Shown: positions 40,675 through 50,512, numbered from the stretch's first letter. The stretch: 64,000 nucleotides of DNA from Pseudomonas sp. HR96 (GCF_034059295.1 NZ_CP139141.1:5005001-5069000), one strand, 5' to 3'. Notes: generated by a model from the letters alone, not told the origin. Translations and numbers: made by a program.

Positions 40675-40706
40675 AAAAGCCTGGCTCATCGAGCCGGGCT
40701 TTTTTG
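40675..40706 (+). terminator. Rho-independent terminator of glyA
   Basis: aaaagcctggctc – atc – gagccgggctttttt: a 13-bp stem with one G·U pair and a T-run. Confidence 0.88.
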
Positions 40707-40971
40707 TGCCCTTCAGAATTCCATTGCGATGTCCTTCACCGGCCGATGCTGGTCACCGGTGGGCCTCTACTGGATGGCCACCCATTCGGCCCCAGCAGTC
40801 TCGCTGCGGCTGAACGTGCTGCAGTGGGGCGCTGACTTGGCAGACCGGTAAGGCGGCACGCGCCATCCTGCAACGACGGCGCGGTATATGACTATGGAGC
40901 TGCGCCACCTTGCCGCCGCTAACTTGTGCCCCGTGCAATCACGCACGGATTAGCTTGCAAGGAGCATTCAC
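40707..40971. other. Intergenic region before the unknown gene
   Basis: Between the glyA terminator and 40972. It contains no supported gene. A purine-rich AAGGAG lies just before the ATG at 40972, but no clear promoter was found. Confidence 0.5.
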
Positions 40972-41544
40972 ATGCTGACCCACCGACAGCAGTCTTTCAT
41001 CGCCACACTCAAGGAACCTGGCGACAGCGTTCATTTTCTCGGCGCGCTATTGGGTAAACCGGCCCGAGTGAAAAGGGGGGCGCTGGGCGGGGGCATATTC
41101 ACCGGCGCCATCCAGCACCGAGACGATTCGCACTTTCTGGGATTCGTCGAAGGGCAGGCCGCCAAGGCGGATACACCCTTGACCCTATACTTTCGCCATC
41201 ATGATGAGGGTTTTCGTCTGTACGTTCGCTCCCCTGGGCCCTACCATGGCCGGGGCATCGCCAGGGCCGACGACAATACGATAGGTGCATTCATCATAGG
41301 AGAGCGCAATCCTGGGCTCTTCCACATCGACCATTTCACGGGCGTCCCGCTGACGGTCGATCACCTGCACGCCGACATCGTGCCCGTGGTCCTGCGTGCA
41401 GACAACGGAAATCATCTGCACCTGCAACGCCTGCATGACTCACCCCATACGTACGTAGCCGCAACCGGGGGTGAGCCCATGCCTTTTCATCTGCACGTGC
41501 ATGAAACCAATGCCGCGTATTTGAATGAGCCGGACGAGGTCTGA
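40972..41544 (+). CDS. Unrecognised 190-residue protein, His-rich
   Basis: No signal peptide or membrane helix. Unusually rich in His (about 19) and Gly. It alternates short hydrophobic and polar segments (TLYFRHHDEGFRLYV, GLFHIDHFTGVPLTVDHLHADIV, LHLQRLHDS), which suggests an all-beta fold. I do not recognise the family. It has AAGGAG upstream. Hand counting gives about 60% G+C over much of it, below glyA next to it, so it may have been acquired. It sits between the glyA terminator and the convergent yjiA. Confidence 0.75.
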   Translation: MLTHRQQSFIATLKEPGDSVHFLGALLGKPARVKRGALGGGIFTGAIQHRDDSHFLGFVEGQAAKADTPLTLYFRHHDEGFRLYVRSPGPYHGRGIARADDNTIGAFIIGERNPGLFHIDHFTGVPLTVDHLHADIVPVVLRADNGNHLHLQRLHDSPHTYVAATGGEPMPFHLHVHETNAAYLNEPDEV

Positions 41545-41614
41545 CAGCACCTGAAGCCATCCGTCCTGGCGAGTTTCGCTGGCCGGGTGGCTTCACGATC
41601 ATTGCACTGCGCCC

Positions 41615-42565
41615 TCACAGCAAGGCTTGGAAACCCGAACGAATGCTTGCTTCCGGCAACTCGTCGGCAATGAACACCATGACACTTTCGCGCTCTTCTC
41701 CCACCTGCCATTCGGCATCCCAATCGAAGCCATACAGCTTCAACACGCCTTGAAACACCAGGCGCCGATCTTCACCGGCGATGTTCAGCACGCCCTTGTA
41801 ACGCAGCAACTGGCGGCCATGCTCCTCGAGCAACTGGTTCATGAACTCGCTCAGCCGATCAATATCCAGGGCTACTTCGGTGCGCAGCACCAGGCTGGAA
41901 ATGCGGTCGATGCTGGCGCCTTGCGCCACGGGTCTGAGACTCAGGCCAGCGTTGAGATTAAAGCCTCGAATGTCCAGCAGCTCGCCCAGGTCGATGCGGC
42001 CATGCTCGACCACGCGGATCGGCGCCCGGCGGTTGATGCGGGTCAGGCGCTCGCTCAAGGCTTGCAAGGCCTCTGGTGTGACCAGGTCGGTCTTGCTGAC
42101 CAGCAAGCGGTCGGCGAACCCGACCTGGGCCTGGGCGATGGTCTGCGCCAGATGCACCTCGGCGTGAGCGGCATCCACCAGGGTGAGGATGCCATCGAGC
42201 AAGTAACGCTCGCGCAGCTCTTCGTCGATGAAAAAGGTTTGCGCCACGGGCGCCGGGTCGGCCAGGCCGGTGCATTCGATCACCAGACGGTCGAAGGCGA
42301 TCTGGCCGCTGTCGAGACGCTCGAGCAGCAGGTACAGGGCTTTGGTCAGGTCGGTGTGGATGGTGCAGCAGACACAGCCGTTGGCCAGGGTCATCACCTG
42401 CACTGGCTCGTCGCCGAGCAGCTGGGTGTCGATGCCGGCGTCGCTGAATTCGTTCTCGATGACGGCGATCTTCAGGCCATGTTCGGCCCTGAGCAGGTGA
42501 CGCAGCAGGGTGGTTTTGCCAGCGCCGAGAAAGCCGCTGAGGATGGTAACGGGGATGGGCGGCAA
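41615..42565 (-). CDS. yjiA: Zinc-binding GTPase YjiA (COG0523/CobW family)
   Basis: 316 residues from a TTG at 42565 with GGAG 7–10 nt upstream; this gives MPPIPVTILSGFLGAGKTTLL. G1 GFLGAGKTT, metal motif GCVCC, G4-type SKTD and a CobW C-terminal domain are present. A longer ATG at 42610 is possible but adds 15 unusual residues. Probably a metallochaperone. It follows yjiX and cstA, as in the E. coli btsT–yjiX–yjiA operon. Confidence 0.93.
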   Translation of the reverse strand: MPPIPVTILSGFLGAGKTTLLRHLLRAEHGLKIAVIENEFSDAGIDTQLLGDEPVQVMTLANGCVCCTIHTDLTKALYLLLERLDSGQIAFDRLVIECTGLADPAPVAQTFFIDEELRERYLLDGILTLVDAAHAEVHLAQTIAQAQVGFADRLLVSKTDLVTPEALQALSERLTRINRRAPIRVVEHGRIDLGELLDIRGFNLNAGLSLRPVAQGASIDRISSLVLRTEVALDIDRLSEFMNQLLEEHGRQLLRYKGVLNIAGEDRRLVFQGVLKLYGFDWDAEWQVGEERESVMVFIADELPEASIRSGFQALL

Positions 42566-42624
42566 AGGAGGCTCCAGAGAGATGTGGTGGACCCATGGGC
42601 CCCACCACAAGGTTCATACGCCGA

Positions 42625-42822
42625 TCAACAACACTTGGGCCCACCCTTGCCGCCGTAGCGAGCCTCCTGGCGTTCGCGGAAGAACGCCTCGTAGCTCATC
42701 ACCGGCTTGTCCGGGTGCTTGCCCTGCATGTGCTCGACATAGTTGTCGTAGTCCGGCATGCCCACCATCAGGCGGGCAGCCTGGCCCAGGTATTTGCCCA
42801 GCTTGCCCAGGTCGTTGAACAT
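42625..42822 (-). CDS. yjiX: YbdD/YjiX family small protein
   Basis: 65 residues, matching the DUF466 family: [32 protein letters not shown] and a C-terminal PKCC. Such proteins accompany CstA/BtsT carriers and are needed for their activity in E. coli. It lies 18 bp after cstA. Confidence 0.93.
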   Translation of the reverse strand: MFNDLGKLGKYLGQAARLMVGMPDYDNYVEHMQGKHPDKPVMSYEAFFRERQEARYGGKGGPKCC

Positions 42823-42840
42823 GCTTGCGGTCCTCCTTTA

Positions 42841-44907
42841 TCAAGCGCCCGGAACCGCCTGGAATGGCGCTTCCTTGTCGCTGCGTTCCTTGTTGCCCCA
42901 GGCGGCGACGCCGACCTTGATGGCAAAGAACAGGATGCTGAATACCACGAACAGGAACAGCACGGTCAGCGTGGCGTTGGTGTAGGCGTTGAAGATCACG
43001 TGCTGCATCTGGTCGATGCTCTTCGCCGGGGCGATCACCTGCCCAGCCGCCAGCGCGTCGCTGTACTTCTTGGCCAGCGCCAGGAAGCCCACCGCCGGGT
43101 TGGCGTCGAACAGCTTGATGAAGCCTGCGGTGGTGGTGCAGATCAGCAGCCACACCGCCGGAATCAGCGGCACCCAGATGTAACGCTGACGCTTCATCTT
43201 GATCAGCACGACGCAGCCAAGCATCAGCGCGATACCGGCCAGCATCTGGTTGGAGATGCCGAACAGCGGCCACAGGGTGTTGACGCCGCCCAGCGGGTCG
43301 ATCACGCCCTGATACAGCAGCCAGCCCCACATGGCCACGCAACCGGCGGTGGCGATCAGGTTGGCCGGCCACGACTCGGTGCGTTTGAGCGACGGTACGA
43401 AGGAGCCGAGCAGGTCCTGGAGCATGAAACGCCCGGCGCGGGTGCCGGCGTCGACTGCGGTGAGGATGAACAGCGCTTCAAACAAAATGGCGAAGTGGTA
43501 CCAGAACGCCATGGAGTTTTCGCTCGGCATCACCTGATGGAGGATTTGCGCGATGCCCACCGCCAAGGTCGGCGCACCACCGGCGCGGGCCAGGATGGTG
43601 GTCTCGCCAATGCTGTGGGCGACGGTCTGCAGGGCTTCCGGGGTGATGGCGAAGCCCCAGTTGCTGACAGCGGTGGCTACCGCCACCACATCACCGCCGA
43701 CCACGGCGGCCGGGCTGTTCATGGCGAAGTACACACCAGGTTCGATCACCGAGGCGGCCACCATGGCCATGATGGCCACGAACGATTCCATCAGCATCGC
43801 GCCGTAGCCGATGTAGCGGGCATGGGCTTCGTTGGCCAGCAGCTTGGGCGTGGTGCCCGAGGAGATCAGCGCGTGGAAACCGGACACCGCACCACAGGCG
43901 ATGGTGATGAACAGGAACGGGAACAGCCCGCCCTTCCACACCGGCCCGGTGCCGTTGACGAATTGGGTCAGTGCCGGCATTTTCAGCTCGGGCATGGTCA
44001 CCAGGATGCCGATGGCCAGGGCGATGATGGTGCCTATCTTGAGGAAGGTCGACAGGTAGTCACGGGGCGCCAGGATCAGCCATACCGGCAGCACCGCGGC
44101 GACGAAGCCGTAGCCGATCAGCATCCAGGTGATCTGGATGCCGGTAAAGGTGAAGGCCTTGGCCCAGACCGGGTCGGCCGCGACCTGGCCACCGGCCCAG
44201 ATCGACAGCAGCAACAGCACCACGCCCACCAGCGAGATCTCGCCGATGCGGCCCGGGCGGATGTAGCGCATGTAGACGCCCATGAACATGGCGATCGGGA
44301 TGGTCGCCAGCACCGTGAAGATGCCCCACGGGCTCTCGGCCAAGGCCTTGACCACGATCAGCGCGAGTACCGCGAGGATGATGATCATGATCAGGAAGCA
44401 GCCGAACAGGGCGATGGTGCCGGGAATCTGGCCCATTTCCTCGCGCACCATGTCGCCCAGCGAGCGACCGTTGCGACGGGTGGACAGGAACAGCACGAGG
44501 AAGTCTTGCACCGCGCCCGCCAGCACCACCCCGGCGATCAGCCACAAGGTACCTGGCAGATAGCCCATCTGCGCAGCCAGAACCGGCCCGACCAGCGGCC
44601 CTGCGCCGGCGATGGCAGCAAAGTGGTGGCCGAAGAGGATGTGTTTGTTGGTCGGCACGTAGTCCAGACCGTCGTTGTTCAGCACCGCCGGCGTAGCCCG
44701 ACGTGGGTCCAGTTGCATCACGTTATTGGCGATGAACAGGCTGTAGTAACGATAAGCGACAAGATAGATGGCGACCGCCGCGACGACGATCCATAGAGCG
44801 TTGATTGCTTCGCCACGGCGTAACGCGACGACCCCTAGCGCCCAAGCGCCAATGACCGCCACGACCAGCCACGGCAAGTGGCGGAGTGCGCTGTTATTAT
44901 TTTTCAT
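42841..44907 (-). CDS. cstA: CstA-family carrier (pyruvate/peptide transporter, BtsT-like)
   Basis: 688 residues, about 17 membrane helices. Starts MKNNNSALRHLPW; the family blocks GHHFAAIAGAGPLVGPVLAAQMGYLPG, VWLILAPRDYLSTFLKIG and GISNQMLAG are intact. E. coli CstA and BtsT import pyruvate (and perhaps peptides). The operon partners yjiX and yjiA fit BtsT; pseudomonad annotation usually says cstA. The frame is open to 45180, but that reaches into mapZ's region and is not used. Confidence 0.94.
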   Translation of the reverse strand: MKNNNSALRHLPWLVVAVIGAWALGVVALRRGEAINALWIVVAAVAIYLVAYRYYSLFIANNVMQLDPRRATPAVLNNDGLDYVPTNKHILFGHHFAAIAGAGPLVGPVLAAQMGYLPGTLWLIAGVVLAGAVQDFLVLFLSTRRNGRSLGDMVREEMGQIPGTIALFGCFLIMIIILAVLALIVVKALAESPWGIFTVLATIPIAMFMGVYMRYIRPGRIGEISLVGVVLLLLSIWAGGQVAADPVWAKAFTFTGIQITWMLIGYGFVAAVLPVWLILAPRDYLSTFLKIGTIIALAIGILVTMPELKMPALTQFVNGTGPVWKGGLFPFLFITIACGAVSGFHALISSGTTPKLLANEAHARYIGYGAMLMESFVAIMAMVAASVIEPGVYFAMNSPAAVVGGDVVAVATAVSNWGFAITPEALQTVAHSIGETTILARAGGAPTLAVGIAQILHQVMPSENSMAFWYHFAILFEALFILTAVDAGTRAGRFMLQDLLGSFVPSLKRTESWPANLIATAGCVAMWGWLLYQGVIDPLGGVNTLWPLFGISNQMLAGIALMLGCVVLIKMKRQRYIWVPLIPAVWLLICTTTAGFIKLFDANPAVGFLALAKKYSDALAAGQVIAPAKSIDQMQHVIFNAYTNATLTVLFLFVVFSILFFAIKVGVAAWGNKERSDKEAPFQAVPGA

Positions 44908-45058
44908 TTTTTTATATTTCCAGCAATTGGAGACAAAAACTCGCTTTACAAGTCTAGCGTTAGCTGAGCGAAAGACACAGCCCCCACTTTTGTCGAACAC
45001 GCCACAAACAGCGTCTTGCCCGTGCGCTATAGTCAGGTCACTTGTCGAGGGACCTGCC

Positions 45059-45433
45059 ATGACCGATTCAGCCGTTGCACACGAACGCCGCCGCTTCAAA
45101 CGCATTGCTTTCGATGCCCGTACCGAGCTCAAGCAGGGGCCACACAGCTGGGCCGTGCAACTGCTGGATCTATCGCTCAAGGGCCTGCTGGTGGAAAAGC
45201 CGGTGGCCTGGGAGAGTGATGCGGAACAGCCATTCGTCGCCGAAATTCATTTGGGCGATGAGGCTCAGGTGGAAATGCAGGTGCAACTGGCCCATGACGA
45301 TCATGGGCAGTTGGGATTTCGCTGCGAGAATATCGAGTTGGAGTCGATCGGGCATCTGCGCCGAGTGATCGAGCTGAACCTGGGCGACCCCGCGGAGCTG
45401 GAGCGGGAATTTGCCGAGCTCATTCAGCCTTAG
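45059..45433 (+). CDS. mapZ: PilZ-domain c-di-GMP receptor MapZ
   Basis: 124 residues, a single PilZ domain. The c-di-GMP motifs are RRFKR (Arg11–Arg15) and DLSLKG (Asp37–Gly42), followed by LGFRCENIELESIGHLRR. In P. aeruginosa the homologue (PA4608) binds the chemotaxis methyltransferase CheR when loaded with c-di-GMP. Its closeness to morA is suggestive. ATG at 45059. Confidence 0.93.
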   Translation: MTDSAVAHERRRFKRIAFDARTELKQGPHSWAVQLLDLSLKGLLVEKPVAWESDAEQPFVAEIHLGDEAQVEMQVQLAHDDHGQLGFRCENIELESIGHLRRVIELNLGDPAELEREFAELIQP

Positions 45434-45500
45434 CATAGAGCGGGATGGATGGCCATATGGAAGCGGGCTAGGCCCGCGAGCTTTTGATCTGGAAGATGAA

Positions 45501-45542
45501 GCCGGCCTGGCGGCCTATCGGGAGCTCTGCCCCCTCCCACAT
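45501..45542. repeat. Single REP element
   Basis: gccggcctggcggcctatcggg...tgccccctcccacat, the REP tail and core in the order seen elsewhere. Downstream of mapZ and of the convergent HAD gene. Confidence 0.65.
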
Positions 45543-45573
45543 GGGCGCGGCGACTTCAATCAGGCAGGCCAGC

Positions 45574-46260
45574 CTAGAACTTGGGCAGCCCCCACACCTC
45601 AGGCTGAAACTCCAGCAGGCTTTTCAGCTTGTCATCGGCATGCAGGTACTTTTCCGCTGGCATCGCCGCATCCGGCACGGCGATGGCGAACATGCCAGCC
45701 GTCTTCGCTGCGGTGATACCGAACGGCGAGTCCTCGAACACCAGGCAGTCTTTGGGCTCGACGCCCAGCCGCCTGGCCGCCACGAGGAAAATATCCGGCG
45801 CCGGCTTGGCCGCACCGACTTGCGGGTCGTCCGCGGTGACCACGGTGTCGAACAAGGAAAACCACTCCTGATGCAGGGTGGTCTTCTGCGCGAAATAGTG
45901 CCGCGACGAGCTGGTGCCGACGGCGATCGGAATCCCGGCTGCCTTCAGGTGGCGCACCAGGGTCTCGGCCCCGGCCATCGCCATGGCGTGGGGGAAGCGC
46001 TCGGCCATCAGTGGCGCGCGGGTCTCCATGAACTCATCGGGGGTCATCGGCAGGTCCAGCGCCTTGACGATGTAGGCGGCCAGGTCGCCGGCACCCAGGC
46101 CGATGGTGTTCTGCTTGATGCTCCAGTCGAAGTTGCGTCCGTGGCGCTGAGCGATCATCTGCGTGACCTCGGTGTAGATGCCCTCAGTGTCCAGCAGCAG
46201 GCCGTCCATGTCGAAGATCACGGCCTTGATCGGGCCTTTGGCGGTGCAGGCTTGAGTCAT
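45574..46260 (-). CDS. HAD-superfamily phosphatase (pseudouridine-monophosphatase/HDHD1-like)
   Basis: 228 residues. Motif I FDMDGLLLDTE (nucleophile Asp), motif II GTSSS, the Lys in GAAKPAPD and motif IV FEDSPFGITAAK are present. The cap insert fits HAD-IA. Closest by pattern to pseudouridine-5'-phosphatase and beta-phosphoglucomutase-like enzymes; the substrate is undecided. Confidence 0.87.
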   Translation of the reverse strand: MTQACTAKGPIKAVIFDMDGLLLDTEGIYTEVTQMIAQRHGRNFDWSIKQNTIGLGAGDLAAYIVKALDLPMTPDEFMETRAPLMAERFPHAMAMAGAETLVRHLKAAGIPIAVGTSSSRHYFAQKTTLHQEWFSLFDTVVTADDPQVGAAKPAPDIFLVAARRLGVEPKDCLVFEDSPFGITAAKTAGMFAIAVPDAAMPAEKYLHADDKLKSLLEFQPEVWGLPKF

Positions 46261-46332
46261 GCGGCGTCCCTTGCAAAAGATTTAAACAATTGCCTGCACA
46301 ATACACCCGCTGGCCGCCAAGGCGAATGACAT

Positions 46333-47700
46333 CTATTCGAACAAAGCGTCCAGCGCCTGCTCCAGACGGCTCACGGCGATCACCTGCAAGCCCGCCGGCG
46401 GCTCCTTCGGGGCATTGCCCTTGGGCACGATGGCGCGCTTGAAGCCGTGCTTGGCGGCCTCCTTGAGGCGCTCCTGGCCGCTGGGCACTGGGCGCACCTC
46501 GCCAGACAGGCCAACCTCGCCGAACACCAGCAGGTCGTGGGGCAACGGCCGGTTGCGCAGGCTCGACATCACCGCCGCCATCAGCGCCAGGTCCGAGGCG
46601 GTCTCCAGCACCTTGACCCCGCCCACCACGTTGAGAAATACGTCCTGGTCATGGGTGGGAATGCCGCCATGGCGATGCAGCACCGCCAGCAGCATGGCCA
46701 GGCGGTTCTGGTCCAGGCCCAGGGTGACCCGGCGCGGATTGGCCAGGTGGCTGTCGTCCACCAGCGCCTGGACTTCCACCAGCATCGGCCGAGTGCCTTC
46801 CCAAGTGGCCATCACCACGCTGCCAGGCACTTCTTCCTGGGCGCGGGTCAGGAAGATCGCCGAAGGGTTGGAGACCTCCTTGAGGCCCTTGTCGGTCATG
46901 CCGAACACGCCCAGCTCGTTGATCGCGCCGAAGCGGTTCTTCACCGCCCGCAGCAGGCGCAGGCGGCCGTCGGACTCGCCTTCGAAGTACAACACCGTGT
47001 CCACCATGTGCTCCAGCACCCGCGGGCCGGCCAGCGCGCCTTCCTTGGTGACGTGGCCGACCAGGAAGATCGCCGTGCCGCTCTGCTTGGCGTAGCGCAC
47101 CAGCAGCGCGGCACTCTCGCGCACCTGGGCGACGCCGCCTGGCGCCGACTGCAACTGCTCGGTGAAGATGGTCTGGATCGAGTCGATCACCATGACCTTG
47201 GGCTGCTCGACCTTGGCGGTGGCGATGATGGTCTCGATGCAGGTCTCGGTCATCACCCGCAGCTTGTCCTGCGGCAGACCCAGGCGTCGCGCCCGCATGG
47301 CCACCTGTTGTTGCGACTCCTCACCGGTGACGTACAGCGCGGGCATGCGCGTGGCGATGTTGCACAGCGTCTGCAGCAGGATGGTCGACTTGCCGATGCC
47401 GGGGTCGCCGCCGATCAGCACCACCGAGCCGTCGACCAGGCCGCCGCCGAGCACCCGGTCGAGCTCGCCGGAAGCGGTGCTGAAACGCGGGATCTCTTCA
47501 ACGCTGACCTCGGCCAGGGTGCGCGTCTGCGCCTGCTGTCCGGCCCAGCCGGTACGGCCGCTGGGCGGCTGGGCAGCACCACTCTCGATCACGGTTTCGA
47601 CCAGGGTATTCCAGGCGCCGCACTCGCCGCACTGCCCAGCCCATTTCGGAAAGGTCGCACCGCATTCGGTGCAGCCGTACAAACGCTTGGCCTTGGCCAT
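46333..47700 (-). CDS. radA: DNA repair protein RadA (Sms)
   Basis: 455 residues from the ATG at 47700. N-terminal zinc finger (Cys10, Cys13, Cys24, Cys27), Walker A GGDPGIGKST (~97–106), RadA motif KNRFG and the Lon-like C-terminal domain. It acts in branch migration during recombination. The frame is open further up to 47859, but MAKAKRLYGCTECG is the family start. Confidence 0.96.
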   Translation of the reverse strand: MAKAKRLYGCTECGATFPKWAGQCGECGAWNTLVETVIESGAAQPPSGRTGWAGQQAQTRTLAEVSVEEIPRFSTASGELDRVLGGGLVDGSVVLIGGDPGIGKSTILLQTLCNIATRMPALYVTGEESQQQVAMRARRLGLPQDKLRVMTETCIETIIATAKVEQPKVMVIDSIQTIFTEQLQSAPGGVAQVRESAALLVRYAKQSGTAIFLVGHVTKEGALAGPRVLEHMVDTVLYFEGESDGRLRLLRAVKNRFGAINELGVFGMTDKGLKEVSNPSAIFLTRAQEEVPGSVVMATWEGTRPMLVEVQALVDDSHLANPRRVTLGLDQNRLAMLLAVLHRHGGIPTHDQDVFLNVVGGVKVLETASDLALMAAVMSSLRNRPLPHDLLVFGEVGLSGEVRPVPSGQERLKEAAKHGFKRAIVPKGNAPKEPPAGLQVIAVSRLEQALDALFE

Positions 47701-47922
47701 GGAGGGAGGGTCCTGTGAACGCAAAACCGCCATGATAGCGGACCGCGCCATGGCCGGGGGCCGCCTGTCCTGCATCTTTAATCGGCGTGCAACTGAAAAC
47801 CAACTAAGCTCATTTCCGGCAAAACTAATCGACGCTGCATCGGTCATTTGCACACGCACTGAAGTTTCGGGCCCTGCTGCTCGCTACTTGTACGGATTCA
47901 CTTTCAATCTGAGGAAATACCC

Positions 47923-48360
47923 ATGAGCATAATCAGCGAGTTCAAGGCCTTCGCCCTTAAAGGCAACGTCGTCGACATGGCAGTCGGTATTATCATCGGC
48001 GCGGCGTTTGGCAAAATAGTTTCATCCTTAGTAGGCGACGTGGTCATGCCGCCCTTGGGTTTGCTGATCGGCGGGGTGGATTTCAGCGATCTTGCGGTCA
48101 CTTTGAAACCCGCTGAAGGAACTACCCCTGCGGTGATTCTGGCTTACGGCAAGTTCATCCAGACGGTTATCGACTTCCTCATCGTGGCCTTCGCCATCTT
48201 CATGGGCGTCAAGGCAATCAATCGCCTGCGTCATCACGAAGAAGCCAAGCCGCCAGCGCCGAGCAAAGAAGAAGTTCTGCTCAGCGAGATTCGCGACTTG
48301 CTCAAGGAACAGAACAACAAAGCGCCCGAAGCGCCGGTGACCACCGCGCCTTACCAGTAA
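47923..48360 (+). CDS. mscL: Large-conductance mechanosensitive channel MscL
   Basis: 145 residues, two membrane helices. The pore helix [28 protein letters not shown] is diagnostic, and [20 protein letters not shown] is TM2. Cytoplasmic helix [10 protein letters not shown], then a Pro-rich tail. It releases osmolytes on hypo-osmotic shock. Its end overlaps the end of fpr by 10 bp on the other strand. Confidence 0.97.
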   Translation: MSIISEFKAFALKGNVVDMAVGIIIGAAFGKIVSSLVGDVVMPPLGLLIGGVDFSDLAVTLKPAEGTTPAVILAYGKFIQTVIDFLIVAFAIFMGVKAINRLRHHEEAKPPAPSKEEVLLSEIRDLLKEQNNKAPEAPVTTAPYQ

Positions 48361-49127
48361 TTTTCCACCGCCACCTGCCCTGGCCGGCGACTCAGGCTCA
48401 GGCGCAGGTCGCGCGCCTTGAGCAGCGCTCGGGTGTCATCGATCATCTGCGGGTTGCCGCAGATCATCACCCGTGAATGCTCCGGCGTCAGCGCCACCCC
48501 GGCGGTGCGCTCCAGCGTGCCATTGGCGATAAGATCGGTAATGCGCCCGTGCAACGCTCCTGGCGCCTGCTCGCGGGTGACGGTGGCGATGAACTGCAGC
48601 TTGCCGGCATATTCGGCCAGATATTCCCGCTGTTCCAGGCCCGCTATCAATTCCTGATACGCCAACTCGCGGCCTTCCCGAGCGCTGTACACCAGCAGGA
48701 TTCGCTCGAATTTCTCCCAGACCTCGAAGTCCTGCAGGATCGACAGGAACGGCGCCACCCCGGTGCCGGTGGACAGCAACCACAGGTCACGCCCGTCGAC
48801 AAAACGGTCCAGGGTCAGATAGCCAAAGGCCTGTTTCTCCACCAGCAACGTGTCGCCCTCGCGCAACCGGCTCAACTCGCTGGTGAACTCACCACCCGGC
48901 ACCACGATGGACAGGAACTCGAGGAACTCGTCATGCGGCGACGACACCATGGAATAGGCGCGCCAGGCGATCGTGCCATCCGGCTTGGTCACCCCCAGTC
49001 GGGCGAACTGCCCGGCCACGAAGCGAAACCCGGCGTCGCGGGTGGTGCGCAGGGTGAACAGGCTGGGGGTCAGGGGTTGTACCTGCAGCAGGGTCTGGCG
49101 GGTGAACTTGTCGGCGCTATCGGTCAT
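48351..49127 (-). CDS. fpr: Ferredoxin/flavodoxin–NADP+ reductase
   Basis: 258 residues. FAD-binding RAYSMVSSP, the NADP motifs [11 protein letters not shown] and VMICGNP and a C-terminal VAVENYW are present, typical of bacterial FNR. It reduces ferredoxin or flavodoxin in redox-stress metabolism. The start at 49127 is preferred over an upstream ATG at 49184. Confidence 0.95.
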   Translation of the reverse strand: MTDSADKFTRQTLLQVQPLTPSLFTLRTTRDAGFRFVAGQFARLGVTKPDGTIAWRAYSMVSSPHDEFLEFLSIVVPGGEFTSELSRLREGDTLLVEKQAFGYLTLDRFVDGRDLWLLSTGTGVAPFLSILQDFEVWEKFERILLVYSAREGRELAYQELIAGLEQREYLAEYAGKLQFIATVTREQAPGALHGRITDLIANGTLERTAGVALTPEHSRVMICGNPQMIDDTRALLKARDLRLSLSRRPGQVAVENYW

Positions 49128-49204
49128 GGGCGCTTTCCTTGAGTGAATGGCTACAGTGTCCCGCAAACCGCAGCGCACTAACACCGGTGGTTTGTAGGGC
49201 TGCC

Positions 49205-49233
49205 CTGCAAAACCGGGCGAAACCCCGTAGAAT
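49205..49233 (+). promoter_or_regulatory. Possible promoter for rlmG
   Basis: TAGAAT (49228–49233, 5/6) with weak CTGCAA (49205–49210) at 17-bp spacing, ~44 bp before rlmG. Confidence 0.35.
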
Positions 49234-49276
49234 CCGGCGTCCAGACCCCCGCGTCGCTCTCGTTGCCCGAACCGCC

Positions 49277-50401
49277 ATGCCGCAGCTGAACTCCGCCTAC
49301 GCCCAGCTTGATCTCATTCGCCAGCCCGACCAGCCCAACGAGCCGCTGCAGGCGTTCGATGCCGCCGACGAGTACCTGCTCGCCTACCTGAGCCAGCAGA
49401 ATCTGCCGGCGAGTGCGCGGGTTCTGGTGTTGAACGACAGTTTCGGCGCCTTGGCCATCAGCCTGTTCGGCAAGGTGGCAGTGGTCAGCAGTGGCGACTC
49501 GTACCTGGGCAGCCTCGGGCTGGAGAAAAACCTGGCGCGCAACGGCCTGCCGTTCGATGCCCTGCGCCTATTGCCGGCGAGCGAGCCGTGGCAGGGACTG
49601 TTCGACCGGGTGCTGATCCGCGTGCCCAAGACCCTGGCCCTGCTCGAAGAGCAGCTGATTCGTCTGCACGGCCATCTGGCGCCGGGGGCGCAGGTGGTCG
49701 CGGCCGGGATGGTCAAGCATCTGCCCCATGCGGCGGGTGACCTGCTGGCGCGCCATGTCGGGCCGATGCAGGCCTCGCTGGCGGTGAAGAAGGCGCGGCT
49801 GCTGATTGCCAGCGCGCAGGACCGCCCGGCGGCGGTATCGCCCTACCCTACTCGCTATCGCCTGGAGCAGCCGCCGCTGGAGCTGGTCAACCACGCCAAC
49901 GTGTTCTGCCGCGAAGGCCTGGACATCGGCACGCGGGCCTTCCTGCCGCACCTGCCGGGCAACCTGGGCAGCGCGCGGGTGGCGGACCTGGGCTGCGGCA
50001 ACGGCGTGCTGGGCATCGTCAGCGCCCTCGCCAACCCGGACGCGCAGTACACGCTGGTGGACGAGTCGTTCATGGCCGTGCAGTCGGCGGGCGAGAACTG
50101 GCGAGCGGCGCTGGGCGAGCGCGCGGTGACCCTGCGCGCCGATGATGGCCTGGCCGGGCAGGCGCCGCAGTCGTTGGACGTGGTGCTGTGCAATCCGCCG
50201 TTTCACCAGCAACAGGTGGTCGGCGATTTTCTCGCCTGGCGGATGTTTCAGCAGGCGCGCGAGGCGCTGGTCGTGGGAGGCGCGCTCTACATCGTCGGCA
50301 ACCGCCACTTGGGCTATCACAGCAAGCTGGCGCGGTTGTTCCGGGCGGTCGAGCAAGTGGCGGCAACGCCGAAGTTCGTCGTGCTCAAGGCACGCAAGTA
50401 G
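49277..50401 (+). CDS. rlmG: 23S rRNA (guanine-1835-N2) methyltransferase RlmG
   Basis: 374 residues. Two tandem methyltransferase-like domains; the C-terminal one has the SAM motif VADLGCGNGVLG and the catalytic NPPF. It methylates G1835 of 23S rRNA. The ATG at 49277 gives MPQLNSAYAQLDLIRQP, the usual start. Divergent from fpr. Confidence 0.93.
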   Translation: MPQLNSAYAQLDLIRQPDQPNEPLQAFDAADEYLLAYLSQQNLPASARVLVLNDSFGALAISLFGKVAVVSSGDSYLGSLGLEKNLARNGLPFDALRLLPASEPWQGLFDRVLIRVPKTLALLEEQLIRLHGHLAPGAQVVAAGMVKHLPHAAGDLLARHVGPMQASLAVKKARLLIASAQDRPAAVSPYPTRYRLEQPPLELVNHANVFCREGLDIGTRAFLPHLPGNLGSARVADLGCGNGVLGIVSALANPDAQYTLVDESFMAVQSAGENWRAALGERAVTLRADDGLAGQAPQSLDVVLCNPPFHQQQVVGDFLAWRMFQQAREALVVGGALYIVGNRHLGYHSKLARLFRAVEQVAATPKFVVLKARK

Positions 50402-50415
50402 GCAGGATCGGGAAC

Positions 50416-50500
50416 TCGGGGGGCTTTGCCCCCTCCTGCGTCGAACGCGGTGCGCGTTGGATGTGGGAGGGGCAACGCCCCGAGAGGCCGCAAGGCTGGT
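50416..50500. repeat. Paired REP element (REPIN-like)
   Basis: Left arm cggggggctttgccccctcc, right arm gtgggaggggcaacgccccg followed by agaggccgcaaggctgg. Between rlmG and the convergent cio operon. Confidence 0.7.
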
Positions 50501-50512
50501 TCGCTCAATCCA

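Noticed and set aside
40753..40938. 61-residue minus-strand frame after glyA
   Set aside because: No ribosome site, no conserved features, and shadow-like composition.
42595..44796. 733-residue frame antisense to cstA
   Set aside because: His/Gln/Asp/Gly-rich shadow; the CstA family match is strong.
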